DNA of 64,000 bases from JABDEZ01 sp965276955 (GCA_965276955.1 CBDIBP010000048.1:1-64000); one strand, 5' to 3'; shown: positions 7,703 to 18,526, counted from the first letter of the stretch. The notes: generated by a model from the sequence alone, not told the origin. Numbers and translations: made by a program.

Positions 7703-8395
7703 TTAGAAGTTAGGTTGCAGTTTGTTGTGGGTATAGAATTCGTCGATGTACGCTACCACCTCATCTGCCGTATCAAATATCTTTATCAGGTCCAGGTCGC
7801 CGGGGTTTATATTGTGCTCTGTTTCCAGCATGGCTTCTTTCATCCATGCTATCAGCCCATTCCAGTAGGCAGACCCTACACATACCATAGGCGTTTGTGT
7901 TAGTTTGCGGGTCTGTATCAGCGTAGCTACTTCAAAAAATTCATCCATGGTGCCCCATCCTCCGGGCATCATGATAAAGCCCTGCGAATACTTGGTGAAC
8001 ATCACCTTGCGCACAAAAAAGTAATCGAAGTGCAGGTTCTTATCATGATCTATGTACGGGTTTGAGCCCTGCTCGAACGGCAGCGCTATATTAAGCCCTA
8101 CAGAACGGCCCATACCCAGGCCTGCGCCCTTGTTGGCTGCCTCCATGATGCCGGGGCCACCACCCGATATGATGCCATAGCCTTCTTCGGCCATCCGTTT
8201 GGCTATCTCTACGGTCAGGTCGTAGTATTTATGGCCCGGTGCGGTGCGCGCCGACCCGAAAATGGATATGCACGGCCCTACTTTAGCCATCATTTCAAAG
8301 CCCTGTACAAACTCTGCCATTATCTTAAATATCTGCCAGCTACTGTGCGCCCTGGTCTCGGTCCAGTCGCGCAATTTTATTTTTGTTTGATCCAT
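7703..8395 (-). CDS. LOG family protein (TIGR00730 type nucleotide phosphoribohydrolase)
   Basis: 230 residues. It shows both family signatures: the nucleotide-binding ISGGGPGIMEAANKGA and PGGWGTMDEFFEVATLIQT. LOG proteins cleave nucleoside 5'-monophosphates (cytokinin ribotides in plants, purine or pyrimidine nucleotides in bacteria) to free base and ribose 5-phosphate. Older annotation as lysine decarboxylase is wrong for this motif pair. The short N-terminal extension (DQTKIKLRDWTETRAHSSW) is typical of the Bacteroidota subgroup. It lies 9 bases downstream of the symporter gene. Confidence 0.92.
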   Translation of the reverse strand: MDQTKIKLRDWTETRAHSSWQIFKIMAEFVQGFEMMAKVGPCISIFGSARTAPGHKYYDLTVEIAKRMAEEGYGIISGGGPGIMEAANKGAGLGMGRSVGLNIALPFEQGSNPYIDHDKNLHFDYFFVRKVMFTKYSQGFIMMPGGWGTMDEFFEVATLIQTRKLTQTPMVCVGSAYWNGLIAWMKEAMLETEHNINPGDLDLIKIFDTADEVVAYIDEFYTHNKLQPNF

Positions 8396-8404
8396 TGTTG
8401 TTCT

Positions 8405-9901
8405 TTAAAGGGGCTGCATCACTTTTCCTGTTTCAGTGTGCGGTTGTGTAACTGCTTTGCCTGCTTTGGAGCAGATAAGCATAAGTATAAAAGCGATACC
8501 TGCATTAATGATGAGCAACTCGGTACCTATATGGTACCCACCCAGCCATTCGGCATCGTATTGTTTTAGTATGTAGCAGGCCACGGGCGATACCAGGCAT
8601 ATGAGCGGTACCAGCTCGTTCTTTATCCGTCTATGGGTAAAGATGCCAAAGGCAAATAAGGCCAGCAAAGGCCCGTAGGTGTAGCTGGCTATCTTCAGCA
8701 AAATATCTATCAGCGATCCGTTATCGAACTGGCGGAAGAGGAATATGCAGATGAGGAACACCACGGCAAATGCATTGTGCACTATAAGGCGGGTGCGCGA
8801 ACGTTGTTTTTCTGTATAGCCGGTCTTTTCTTTCATGCGCAAAATATCTATACAGAAAGAAGAGGTGAGGGCTGTAAGCGCGCCATCGGCACTGGGGAAC
8901 ACAGCTGATATAAGGCCTATGAGAAAACACAGCGTTATATAGAAAGGCAGCCCGCTATTCATGGCTATGGTAGGGAAAAGGTTATCGCCGGTGGCTGTAA
9001 TGCCCTTTGCACCCGCATACAGGTACAGCAGGCCGCCCAGCAGCAGGAACACAAAGTTGGCCGCCACCATTATGAAGCAGAACGTGATCATGTTCTTTTT
9101 AGAATCGCCCAGATTGCTTACACTTATGTTCTTCTGCATCATCTCCTGGTCAAGCCCGGTCATAGCTATGGTTATGAATGCGCCACCTAATATCTGCTTC
9201 AGGAAAAAGTTGGGCTTCATCGGGTCCATGGTCAGCAGTCTGGTGTATCCCTTGTCCTGCATAGCTGCCCATGTGCTGCCGAGGTTGAGGTGCAGTGCGT
9301 TCATGATGTACCCCACGCATATCAGCAGAGCCAGCAGCATAAAGGTAGTTTGCAGGGTATCTGTCCACACAATGGTCTTTACACCTCCGCGGAAAGTATA
9401 GAGGAGTATCAGCCCGAGTATAATAATAGCGGTGAACTCGAAAGGGATACCAAAAGAAGTGAGCACGAATAATTGCAACACCTTTATCACCAGGTACAGG
9501 CGCAGTGTGGCGCCTAATGTACGGGACAGGATGAAGAACAATGCACCGGTCTTATATGCAGTAGGCCCCAGGCGTTTATCCAGATAGGTATAAATGGAAG
9601 TAAGGCCCATTTTATAATACAGGGGCAGCAACACAAGCGCCACTACAAAGTAGCCCAGCCAGTAGCCTATTACCACCTGAAAATAATCGAACCCTATCTT
9701 GCCCACAGTGCCCGGTACTGATATGAACGTCATGCCCGAAAGAGAAGTGCCTATCATACCAAACGCTACCAGCCACCACTTGCTGTTACGGTTACCTATA
9801 AAAAAGGAATCGTTGTTGGAATGGCGAGATGTATAGAACGCGATACCCAGCAACAGACCAAAGTAGCACAGTATGACGGTAAGCAGTATTGCAGAGTTCA
9901 T
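8405..9901 (-). CDS. Sodium:solute symporter (SSS family)
   Basis: 498 residues with about 13 hydrophobic segments spread over the whole length. Family features include GNRNSKWWLVAFGMIGTSLS and SGMTFISVPGTVG near the N terminus (TM2 sodium-site region) and GLISAVFPSADGALTALTSS in the middle. It should be an inner-membrane Na+-coupled importer. The closest textbook relatives transport proline, pantothenate, sugars or sialic acid, but the substrate cannot be assigned here. It is the first gene of the minus-strand run ending with hpt. A terminator of the upstream barrel gene lies just before it, so the run probably starts here. Confidence 0.92.
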   Translation of the reverse strand: MNSAILLTVILCYFGLLLGIAFYTSRHSNNDSFFIGNRNSKWWLVAFGMIGTSLSGMTFISVPGTVGKIGFDYFQVVIGYWLGYFVVALVLLPLYYKMGLTSIYTYLDKRLGPTAYKTGALFFILSRTLGATLRLYLVIKVLQLFVLTSFGIPFEFTAIIILGLILLYTFRGGVKTIVWTDTLQTTFMLLALLICVGYIMNALHLNLGSTWAAMQDKGYTRLLTMDPMKPNFFLKQILGGAFITIAMTGLDQEMMQKNISVSNLGDSKKNMITFCFIMVAANFVFLLLGGLLYLYAGAKGITATGDNLFPTIAMNSGLPFYITLCFLIGLISAVFPSADGALTALTSSFCIDILRMKEKTGYTEKQRSRTRLIVHNAFAVVFLICIFLFRQFDNGSLIDILLKIASYTYGPLLALFAFGIFTHRRIKNELVPLICLVSPVACYILKQYDAEWLGGYHIGTELLIINAGIAFILMLICSKAGKAVTQPHTETGKVMQPL

Positions 9902-9912
9902 TGGCTAAAAAT

Positions 9913-9943
9913 AAAAAGACTTTGCCTTTCATGGGCAAAGTCT
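9913..9943 (-). terminator. Rho-independent terminator of the barrel gene
   Basis: Minus strand: AGACTTTGCC, loop, GGCAAAGTCT, then TTTTTATTTTT. A 10-bp stem 21 bases past the stop at 9964. Confidence 0.85.
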
Positions 9944-9963
9944 ATAAAGTTATTCAAGACATT

Positions 9964-10605
9964 TTATAAACCGGCTACGATACCAAAATGTACCACAGGC
10001 TCATTCAGGTATGGGCTATAGGGTTGTTGCAGCACATCGTACAGCAACTCTGCTATTACAGATACACGGCCACCCAATGGCTGCCTGATGCCCCCACCCA
10101 GTAACAGGCAAGGCACGTTCTCATTAAATTTTTCGTTCACAATAGCACCCTGGTATGGGTCATCTACAGCGCCATTGAGGTATTGTAAGTCATATTCAAA
10201 TATGCCGCTTACAAATAAGTTGTGGTACACAAAATGACGTGCCCATATATTGGGAGATATGATACTGGCATTGCTGCTATAAAGATTGACCGCAGCTGAT
10301 GGACCGGGATCGGTAAGATAGTAGCTTTGTTTCTGGTACTCATACCCTAAGCCGATACCCGCAGAGAACCTATCAGTAAAGCGATAACCTACCACCGGGA
10401 ACAGACCAACATCGGCATAACCACTACCAAAACCGGCAGCAAAACCACCACCTATTATGAGGCGGCTGGGGTCATAGCCTTTTGGTCTCTGGGCTTTCTT
10501 CTTTTTCACAACAGATTCAGGCCGGCCACTGCTGGTATATACTTCCTGGGCAGTTGCGGCTTGCAAGCCTATGCCCATCATTAGTACGAATAAGATATAT
10601 TTCAT
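9964..10605 (-). CDS. Outer-membrane beta-barrel protein, hypothetical
   Basis: 213 residues with a signal peptide (KYILFVLMMGIGLQAATA then Q). A basic linker (VVKKKKAQRPKG) is followed by alternating hydrophobic/aromatic strands such as AGFGSGYADVGLFPVVGYRF and FSAGIGLGYEYQKQSYYL, and an amphipathic final strand ending in a small residue plus Leu. This is the pattern of a small OmpA/OmpW-like 8-strand barrel. No specific family was recognised. A single gene with its own terminator. Confidence 0.75.
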   Translation of the reverse strand: MKYILFVLMMGIGLQAATAQEVYTSSGRPESVVKKKKAQRPKGYDPSRLIIGGGFAAGFGSGYADVGLFPVVGYRFTDRFSAGIGLGYEYQKQSYYLTDPGPSAAVNLYSSNASIISPNIWARHFVYHNLFVSGIFEYDLQYLNGAVDDPYQGAIVNEKFNENVPCLLLGGGIRQPLGGRVSVIAELLYDVLQQPYSPYLNEPVVHFGIVAGL

Positions 10606-10690
10606 AGTAAAAATATGAATTACGAAGTTACTTATAAATCATAGACTACGCTCCTGAGCCTAAGTTTATGCGGGTTTTTTAACATAAAAT

Positions 10691-10719
10691 AAAAAGAGGC
10701 CCCCAATGGAGGCCTCTTA
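10691..10719 (-). terminator. Rho-independent terminator
   Basis: Minus strand: AAGAGGCCTCC, short loop, GGGGGCCTCTT, followed by TTTTTATTTT. It lies 14 bases after the stop of the T9SS cargo gene at 10733. Confidence 0.85.
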
Positions 10720-10732
10720 AGCATTTAAGTTA

Positions 10733-12802
10733 TTAGTAAGGAGCTTTTACGATCTTTACGCTTTGTTCAGCAGCACCGTTCATGGTGATGCGTGCGCTAT
10801 ACAGACCGGCAGGTACATTGCCCAGGTCAAGGTCAAGTTGGTAAGTGCCTGAACCATATTCGTAAGAACGTAATACGCGGCCGTTAAAGTCTACCAGGTC
10901 CACATATACATTGTTAGCTGCAGGCTGTGTCAGCACTATGCGTGTATTGGTAGCTGCAGGGTTAGGGTATACCAGTAATGAGTTGCTGTAGTTATTAGCC
11001 ACTGTAGAAACACCTTGCGGAGCCATTTGTTTTTTCACTGCCAGTGTTTTTACCGGTGTACCACCGCCTATATTACCCTGAGAAGTGGCAGAACCAGATG
11101 CTGTTAAATTGCTCAGCAGGTAGAAGGTAGAGTAGTTATCGCTACGGCTGCTATCGCCATAGTAGTTAGATGCCATGTAGCCCACGTTGGTGCTGCTGGT
11201 AAGGTCATAATATATATCCAGGTAACCGTTCCTGTAAGCGTTACTGTTGTTGAACAGATTCAGTATGGTGTTCAGGCTTAGCGTAGTGCTTAAAGAACCG
11301 CTGTTGCTGTTGCCATTGCCGTTCAAAGTTACCATAGCGCCGGTGTTAAAGTCGTAACCAACCATAGAAGAGTTGTTGGTACCACTGCCACCATTTGTAT
11401 ATGCTATAGAACCCAGGTTGACACCGCTACCAAAGTTGCTGTCGCCGCTGGCATATTGCATAGCGTTGTCAGTTGCTACTACCAGGCCAGTTGCTGCATC
11501 CAGCTGCACGTTAGTAGCGCCGTAGTTGCCTATTACACGTATACGGTTAGTAGCATCGCCTATAAAGTTGAAACCAACATTGTTGTATGAATTGTTACCT
11601 GCACTGCTATTGGTGTTGCCCAGGTTAAGGCTTCCTACGGTGCTGTTCACTGCACTTACATTACCAGTAGCGCTATCTATAGTGTACAATTGGTAAGTTT
11701 GGTTAGCTGAGTTATAGCCCATACCATACAGTTTCTGATCGTAGCCATATGCTATAGCTATCATAGACTGGCCAGATGTCATACCGTTCAGTGCTACCAT
11801 CCTGCGGATGTAAGAAGGGTTGCGAGAATCAAAGAATATAAGATTACGGGTATTCAATGTTAGCGCTGCCATAAGTTGCCCCTTGCAGGCTGCTGTTCGC
11901 TATAGATGTATCTCTTGTAGATTGGGAAAGCGATATCATTTACGCTCAGGTTACCAGATCCTATTGCACCCATATCGTTCGCAAGCCCTGTATTGTTATC
12001 CATCCTGTAAAGGTGAGCACCGCCGCTCAGCAGGGTAGTACCTGTAAGGTATAAGCTGTTAGTATGGGTATTGTTGTCATACCAGTTGTCCATACCTATA
12101 TTGCTGCTGCCGGTGAGCACCAGGCCCGATGTAAGGCCTACGCAGTGCAATGTAGAAGGATAGTTGCTGGTATTGTTGTAATAGTTGGCATTGTCGAAAC
12201 GTACCAACAGGTTGTTGGTAACATCGTAGCCATACTGGTCTGCAGCGTCAGCGCCATAGTAATTGTTGCTGTAAGCGGTAGCAGCTATAGCACCGGTAGC
12301 ACCACTGTGGCAGATCATTAGTAGCATAAGATAAAGTACCTGAACCAGTGCTCATGACAGAACCATTATCGGTATTCATGATGTAGCTGTTGCCATTAGA
12401 GCTGGTGATACGTACCTGGTTATCGAGGGTAGAAATGATATCAAAACCTATCCTTGAACCGCTGCCCAGAGACATAGCTGTAGTTGCAGAACCTACCGCA
12501 TTAGCGGTGTAAGAAGAGCCAGAACCTGTGATGGTATATAGCTGTGCCTGGCCGCTAACAGAATTATAGCCAAGTGCATATAACCTGCCATTGCCCTGGC
12601 GGCTATCAAGCCCTACAAGTGTTTGACCGCTGGCCACACCTGTGATGCTATATGGGCCATTGATAGATGAAGGACTACTGATGCTGGCCATGGTGAACAA
12701 CTGATTGCTGTTGGTGATGCCAAACATGGATTGCGCAATCGCGCCACTGGCCGAGGCCATGATCGATAAAGCTAAACTTGCTTTGAGTAATGTGTTTTTC
12801 AT
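10733..12802 (-). CDS. T9SS cargo with two DUF4394-like repeats (reconstructed across three +1 indels)
   Basis: Read as one 688-residue protein after removing three single-base insertions near 12310-12315, 11917-11923 and 11847-11850; the first and last frames agree only if all three are insertions. It has a signal peptide (MKNTLLKASLALSIMASASG) and a first repeat starting MFGITNSNQLFTM with LVGLDSRQGNGRLYALGY. A linker rich in Asn/Tyr/Gly leads to a second repeat (LIFFDSRNPSYIRRMVALNG, IAYGYDQKLYGMGY). The C-terminal sorting domain is of type A (LLVYPNPAATNTRIVLTQ ... VPAGLYSARI). The repeat pattern, a general statement followed by LYTI and then GFNFIGDATNRIRVI, resembles DUF4394. Expected location is the cell surface or outside. 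Function is unknown. Confidence 0.7.
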
Positions 12803-13121
12803 AGTGTCTATTTAGATCTTATAGCTCACTATTTTAAAAAATTATGCCACTCCGATATGAATTTGTGTTTTTTTTGAATACCTAAATTGTCACGAAAGGC
12901 CTGTTAATACTTATCAATGTGGTTTATTTTTATTTGAAAATAATGATTATGTTAAGATAATGTATTGTTTTAGAGTGTGTATCGCATAGTTTATTTATTA
13001 CTGCTCATTTTTACTGTTGTGCGCTTACATCAGGATATATAAAACGTTAAATACCAATGATGCTCAACGGCCTGTGGTATGTAGTGTACATTTTTACCCA
13101 AGGTGGAACACATGTTGATAT
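12803..13121. other. AT-rich intergenic region
   Basis: 319 bases between the start of the T9SS cargo gene and the corrected stop of the FAD oxidase gene, both on the minus strand. It presumably holds the cargo-gene promoter. No ORF, repeat or clear hairpin was recognised. Confidence 0.4.
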
Positions 13122-14523
13122 TCAGGAAAATATCTTCCCGGGGTTAAGTATGCCCTTGGGATCGAATACATCCTTTATCTGCTTCATCAGCTGCATTTGC
13201 GCTGGCGCTAAAAGCTATATCCATGTAGCTCTTTTGCACCAGTCCTATACCATGCTCACCGCTTATGGTACCGCCCAGGCGCACTACTTCTGTGAATAGC
13301 TTGCGAATGCCGAAGGTCAGCTTGTTGTTCCAGTCGTCATCGCTCATGTCCCCTTTTACAATATTCACATGCAGGTTGCCATCGCCGGCGTGCCCGTAGC
13401 ATACCGACTTGAAGCCATACTCTGTACCTATCTGCTTTATTATGGCCAGCAATTCCGGCAGTTCTGCACGGGGCACTACCGTGTCCTCTTCCTTATATAT
13501 ACTGTTGCTTTTTACGGCCTCTCCTACTTTGCGCCGCAGGGTCCATAGCATTTCTTTTTGTTCATAGGTATCGGCAAACAGCACTTCGCCAATGTTGTAC
13601 CCCTGTACTATGCCTGCTATGGCTTCAGCATCTTTGTATAGTTGTTCGTTGTCGTTACCGTCTACTTCTATCAGCAGGTGGGCAGTTATATCGTCGGGCA
13701 GGTTTATACCAGTCGATGCCACGTAACGCATGCTCCACTCCAGCGCATCGCGCTCCATAAATTCCATTGCCGATGGCGTATAACCCGCAAGGAATATGGC
13801 ATTCACCGCCGCACATGCTTCTACCGCACTGCGAAAAGGAACCAACAGCAGCATGTTATATTTTACCTCTGGTATCAGGCGCAATACTATTTTAGTGATC
13901 ACGCACAGTGTGCCTTCGCTGCCAACTACCAGCTGGGTAAGGTTGTAGCCGGTGGCATTTTTCAGCACGTTGGCTCCTGTCCACATCACATCGCCATTGG
14001 GCATTACCACTTCCAGGTTCAGCACATAATCTTTTACCACACCATACTTCACGGCCCTGGGGCCGCCGGAGTTCTCAGATACGTTGCCCCCTATAAAGCA
14101 CGAGCCCTTACTGGCAGGGTCGGGCGGATAGAACAGCCCATGTTCTTTCACGTGGTCCATCAGCTCCTGGGTTATTACTCCGGGTTCTGTCACCACTTGG
14201 AAATTACGCTTGTCCACATTCAGTATCTTATTGAACCTGCGCATATCCAGCACCACACCAGCCATTACCGGCAGCGCGCCACCACTCAGGCCAGTACCAG
14301 CCCCGCGCGGGGTCACCGGTATCTGCTGTTCGTTGCAGTACTTCATTACTGCGCTTACTGCGGCTACACTTTCGGGTTGCAGTACTACCTCGGGCAGGTA
14401 GTGCAGGTCTTCGGTCTGGTCTGCGGCGCAGCGTTGCAGTTGCTCGTCATCAGTAAGTACGCGGCAATCTGCTATGCTTTGAAAATACGATAGGTCACCG
14501 GCTTGTATCTTTTTGTAACTCAT
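13122..14523 (-). CDS. FAD-binding oxidoreductase, GlcD/D-lactate dehydrogenase type (one +1 indel near the C terminus)
   Basis: The uncorrected frame ends at 13144 with a non-homologous tail. One insertion at about 13199-13208 restores the expected ending (AQMQLMKQIKDVFDPKGILN, then PGKIFS) and a stop at 13122, giving 466 residues. The N-terminal FAD domain has the PCMH signature VTPRGAGTGLSGGALPV and GGNVSENSGGPRAVKYG; the C-terminal FAD-oxidase domain has CYGHAGDGNLHVNIVKGD and GTISGEHGIGLVQKSYMDIA. Enzymes of this family oxidise 2-hydroxyacids such as glycolate or D-lactate. No glcE or glcF partner is adjacent, so the single-subunit D-lactate dehydrogenase role is slightly favoured. Confidence 0.92.
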
Positions 14524-14653
14524 ATCTCTTACGTGTGGTCTTACAAAAGTAGTTGTATGTGCAGCAAAGCTATTGCAATGCTGTTGCTTTTTGTGCAGCG
14601 ACGATCAGAAACAAATGAATATTAAATAAATCAGACCCACAAGGTACTATGTA

Positions 14654-14683
14654 TTGCATACTACTAAAAAGTACGTATCTTTG
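14654..14683 (+). promoter_or_regulatory. Bacteroidota-type promoter of the PadR-PspC pair
   Basis: TTG at 14654-14656, a 19-base spacer and TATCTTTG at 14676-14683 match the -33/-7 pattern TTTG-N19-TAnnTTTG. The spacer holds an imperfect palindrome (TACTACTAAAAAGTACGTA), a possible operator for the PadR regulator encoded 20 bases downstream. Confidence 0.7.
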
Positions 14684-14703
14684 TTTTTGAAAATATCGTG
14701 AAC

Positions 14704-15039
14704 ATGACCATAGATAATACAGAGTCGCAGATGCGCAAAGGGTTGCTGGAACTCTGGCATACTGGGTATTATACTCAGACAAAAAGAGGTATACCCCAGC
14801 GACATAGTGAACCAGCTGAAGGAAGGAAAACTTGTGGTACTGGAGGGTACGCTATACCCGTTGCTTACCCGCCTGAAAAAATGCTGGGCTGCTCAAACTA
14901 CCGCTGGGAAGAGTCGCCATCGGGCCCACCCCGCAAGTACTACAGCCTTACCCGCGACGGAATAAAATTCTACGCACACTTGCGTTCCACATGGGATGAG
15001 CTGAGCGAAGCAGTCAATTATTTAACCACTTCATTATAA
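14704..15039 (+). CDS. PadR family transcriptional regulator (three +1 indels)
   Basis: As it stands the middle is scrambled. Removing one base at 14756-14757 (GG), one in the A6 run 14876-14881 and one in AAA 14895-14897 gives a 110-residue PadR winged-helix protein: QMRKGLLELCILGIILRQKE, then VYPSDIVNQLKEGKLVVLEG, then TLYPLLTRLKNAGLLNYRWE and SPSGPPRKYYSLTRDG. PadR proteins are dimeric repressors. In this group they sit before a PspC-domain membrane protein, exactly as here (12-base gap). Three same-direction indels restoring the frame within 142 bases look like sequence error rather than biology. Start taken at ATG 14704, not the GTG at 14698. Confidence 0.85.
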   Translation: MTIDNTESQMRKGLLELWHTGYYTQTKRGIPQRHSEPAEGRKTCGTGGYAIPVAYPPEKMLGCSNYRWEESPSGPPRKYYSLTRDGIKFYAHLRSTWDELSEAVNYLTTSL

Positions 15040-15051
15040 AACCACACCTTT

Positions 15052-15748
15052 ATGCAACGCATCATACAGATCAACATCGCAGGCCACCTGATACCTATAG
15101 AAGAGGATGCCTACCTGATACTTAAAGACTACATCACCGCGCTGGAGCGCCAGTTTGCCGGTGAGGAAGGCAATGATGAGATAATAAACGATATAGAGGC
15201 CCGCATAGCAGAGCTATTTTACATCCGCCTCAATTCTGGTGCGCACAGTATAGACCGCAACGATGTAGGCAAGGTAATAGACACACTTGGCCCGGCCAGC
15301 GAACTGAATGATGGCAACGGCACACCAAAAACCAATAACAGTATGGTGCCTTACGTGCCGGCACAAAAACAAAGGACAGGCTACCAGGCAAACTATGGTA
15401 ATGGCCGCCCTTACGATCAGCAACGCCTGTACCGCAACCCAGATGATAAGATACTGGGCGGGGTGTGTAGCGGCCTTGCCGTGTACTTTGATATTGATCC
15501 GGTAATCATCAGACTGATTTTTGTGGTGCTGGGATTTACATTTTTAACAGGTGTGATCGCCTATATCATATCGTGGGCGGTGATACCCCTGGCACGTACA
15601 CCAGAGCAAAAGGCTTATATGACCGGTGGCAACCCAATGACCTTTCACGACATAACGAGGGAATGTGGGCGTAGAGCTGGAAGACCTGAAGAAGCGTGGC
15701 GAAGAGATGAGCCGGGAGCTAAAAGAGTTTTTTAGTAAAAAGAAATAG
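15052..15748 (+). CDS. PspC domain membrane protein (one +1 indel near the C terminus)
   Basis: 231 residues after removing one G from GGG at 15659-15661. The corrected tail reads NVGVELEDLKKRGEEMSREL then KEFFSKKK and stops at 15748 rather than 15735. The first 80 residues form an acidic cytosolic domain (IIQINIAGHLIPIEEDAYLI), followed by a polar linker. The PspC domain is at about 125-185 (DKILGGVCSGLAVYFDIDPV and a long transmembrane helix with IAYIISWAVIPLA). PspC-type proteins respond to membrane stress. Co-transcription with PadR suggests that PadR controls this membrane-stress gene. Confidence 0.9.
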
Positions 15749-15760
15749 GATCGCATCTAT

Positions 15761-15798
15761 AAAAATAACCGTGCTATCGCAGCACGGTTATTTTTTTT
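15761..15798. terminator. Bidirectional terminator between pspC-like gene and T9SS cargo gene
   Basis: AAATAACCGTGCT at 15763-15775, 5-base loop, AGCACGGTTATTT at 15781-15793, with A and T runs on either side. It serves both converging genes; the last codons of the minus-strand gene overlap it. Confidence 0.85.
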
Positions 15799-18372
15799 AC
15801 TACACTTTCTTTGGTAGTTGTATTCATTAACTGTAGCAGGTATATACCATTCGGTGCATTGGTGTTCAGCACTATTTTGTTACCGTTAGTTGTTGTGGTG
15901 CATTTCATTTCCCTGCCTGTCATATCCAGCATGGTTGCTTTCCAGTCGCTACTTTGTTGCGGTAGCAGTATCGTAAATGTTCCGGTTGATGGGTTGGGGT
16001 AAACGGCCATATCATTACTATATGCTACCGTCGGTACAGCATTCGGTGTTTTACTGATGATGTTCATGGTACTATTGGTAACTACTGCCTTGTTAAAATC
16101 GAAGTAGATGTATGCTGTGTTGCGTATCGTATCTCCTATCCGCACATTGCCTTTTGGTTTTATGCCGTATACAAAACTGCCTATGCTGGTCTTAGGGTTT
16201 TGCATACTATCTGGCAGCATAATATTGTTGTAGGTAAATAACAGCCCTGTTGCCTTCCCACCAGCTAATAATAGGTTTAAAAGGCGAACCTTTAATGAGA
16301 TGGAAGCTGGACATATCCAGATGACTGTCTACAGTATCTACCACTACCACATTCTTTGCATAGTAGCTGCCTGTGTTCTGGAACTCTACCGAATAGATCA
16401 TCTCCCCCGTGTTAGGGTCATAGTGAACAGGCTTGTTCACGGTCAGTTCGTTCGGGTCGAAAGAACTAACTACCGTGTCGACGAGTGTCGCTGTATTATC
16501 GGCTGGTGTAAGGTCGTTGGTAAATGGAGCATTGGCATAAAAGCTGAGTGGCTGCCCTGCGGATGCTGTTACAGGTGTATGTAAATTAACAACAAAGTTA
16601 AGAGCGCTATCTGCTGGCAAATTGCTGATGATGTAGGTAAGCGTATCGCCACTAATGCTGGTGGGTGCAGGCACTGAAGACAAATATTGTATAGCCTGGT
16701 CCTTCACAAAAGTAAGTGTTGTGTTCGCTGTCACTGTCCCATAGTTGTTCACGTTCAGGTACAGTGTATTATCAAAGCCAGGTACGAAATAATAGCTGTA
16801 GATACTGGCGCTTATGTTGGGTTTGTTGCGGGTAAGTGTATCGTACAGGTTCACGCCAGTGTATTGTGCAGGTGTGGGTATGGTGTAAGACAGCGCACTT
16901 GTGGCGGGGGCATTCAGTTCCTTTATAACCATATACCTGGTGGCCTAACGTATAGTTGCCGGTGGGCACATTTATTTTGTAATGCCCCGGTATCATTGGT
17001 GAATGCGAACCACTGGTTGTTTTGCGCATCGGTCATCATTATGGGGTTAGCCGTTATGCGTAGGTCTGCTGCTTCAGTGGTGCAGTTGTCGTTCTTATCC
17101 AATATAAGGTTACCGGATACTGATGATGGGTATGTATTGAAGAGGCTGTCAAAGTTGATGACCTGGATGCGATAAACAGAATTGTAATAGGTCTCATAGG
17201 CCGTAAAAGCACCACCTAAATTATTTGGTGCCAGTTTGTACATGTACCAAAATGGTGATGGAGTGTAGGATATATAATGTAGATGCTTATCGAATAGAAT
17301 GAATCCTATATCGTTATTATTATCAACATTCACAAGGTATGTTCCATTTGATGTTTCCATGCCGGTACCATAGTAACTACTGCCCCGATGCATTTACTGA
17401 TATACTTGTGGAGTCTACCAGATTTCCACTACTATTTATTTTGTACAAATAAGTTTTGACATTGGCAGCAGAGTCAGTTGTGTAACAATTTAATACCATG
17501 CACGAATCTGACGTGCTGAACATATTGTCTACAGTTACATAATTGTTACCATAAACGCTTAATAGGTTTTGCAGGTCTTCGGTCCATTCTATATGTCCCA
17601 ACTTATTTATCTTTTGCATTTTATATCTATAGGTGCCCCCATTAGGGTATACTGTATCGTATAGAATAGGGTATGTAAGTCCACCGTCTTTAGAGAGTTG
17701 TGCATATTTGTGGTCTATAAATGTTGTGGAATAATTGTACAGTGTTCCACTGGGAAAATATTGTACATTTTCAAACGTGTCTACCCATTGCCGGTGGTCG
17801 CTGCTGTCATATTTTTCAACGTAAGAACGGTTCACAACATGGTAGTCAAGATTGGTACCTGATATGTTATAATAAAGAGAATCAACATCTGATATAGTAT
17901 AATAACCGCCACTATTGTCGGCAATAACTTTCATGTTCTCTAAATTAGCGGCAGAATATTGATAACCTCTGCTCCTTGTCAATAGAATATTCCCTGTAGC
18001 CGACAATTTGATCAATGTGCCTGTAGAGTTACCACCACCCGTATCGTAGGATACAGCCGTCACCATGATATTGCCATTGCTTAGTTGAGCACAACTTGGC
18101 GCAATTGAACCGCGAATGGAATCTAATATATTCCTTTTCACCCAAACGGTGTCACCAAAATTGTTGAGTTTCACGGCATTTAGCTTATAGCCAAAATAAC
18201 CTCCTGGCCGAGTAACGCCATTGACCGATGCAATAAAGGTGCTGTTATTATTGTAAGAAAAATCGTTCACAGCATACCCGTTGCTATCCGGGAAATATTG
18301 CCTGTTGTATGTTTGTGCGCACACTGTACATGAAAGCAGCAACAAACTGATGAGTAGAATGTTTTTATACAT
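15774..18372 (-). CDS. Large T9SS cargo protein with DUF7619-type domain (four +1 indels)
   Basis: Four insertions (CCCC 17383-17386, CCCC 16985-16988, CC 16920-16921, GG 16233-16234) split one 864-residue protein. Start: signal peptide MYKNILLISLLLLSCTVCAQ. Residues 30-330 look like a repeat-rich beta structure (KLNNFGDTVWVKRN and YVEKYDSSDHRQWVDTFENV, the delta-60/SBBP-type pattern of secreted Bacteroidota proteins). The conserved repeat domain follows (SFDPNELTVNKPVHYDPNTG, EMIYSVEFQNTGSYYAKNV, NIMLPDSMQNPKTSIGSFVY). The C-terminal type A sorting domain is AVYPNPSTGTFTILLPQ ... NGIYLLQLM. All four shifts are in the same direction, at short homopolymers. Expected to be exported and surface-anchored or released. 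Role unknown. Confidence 0.82.
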
Positions 18373-18475
18373 GATATAAGGTTTAAGATATCATGTAAGA
18401 CGAATATATTTATTATTTAGTTTGAGTGTTTCCAAGAACATTTACTCATTTATTTTTTATACATATTAAATAGCG

Positions 18476-18501
18476 ATGGCCACCCTCGCACGGGTGGCCA
18501 T
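18476..18501. terminator. Hairpin downstream of a T9SS cargo gene
   Basis: ATGGCCACCC, 6-base loop, GGGTGGCCAT: a perfect 10-bp stem 26 bases past the stop of the minus-strand gene at 18527. There is no T run, so it may act as an RNA 3' end stabiliser rather than a classical terminator. Confidence 0.5.
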
Positions 18502-18526
18502 TCACTTTTATGAACCAAACAAACCT

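Noticed and set aside
7703..8395. Lysine decarboxylase annotation for the LOG protein
   Set aside because: SGGGPG and PGGWGTMDE motifs define nucleotide phosphoribohydrolases; no PLP-decarboxylase feature is present.
13642..14493. Long plus-strand ORF (283 codons) opposite the FAD oxidase gene
   Set aside because: Composition (many Tyr, His, Cys, no domain) is that of an antisense shadow of a well-supported gene.
14704..15039. Programmed frameshifting in the PadR gene
   Set aside because: Three separate +1 shifts at ordinary short homopolymers, without slippery heptamers or downstream structures; sequence error explains it better.
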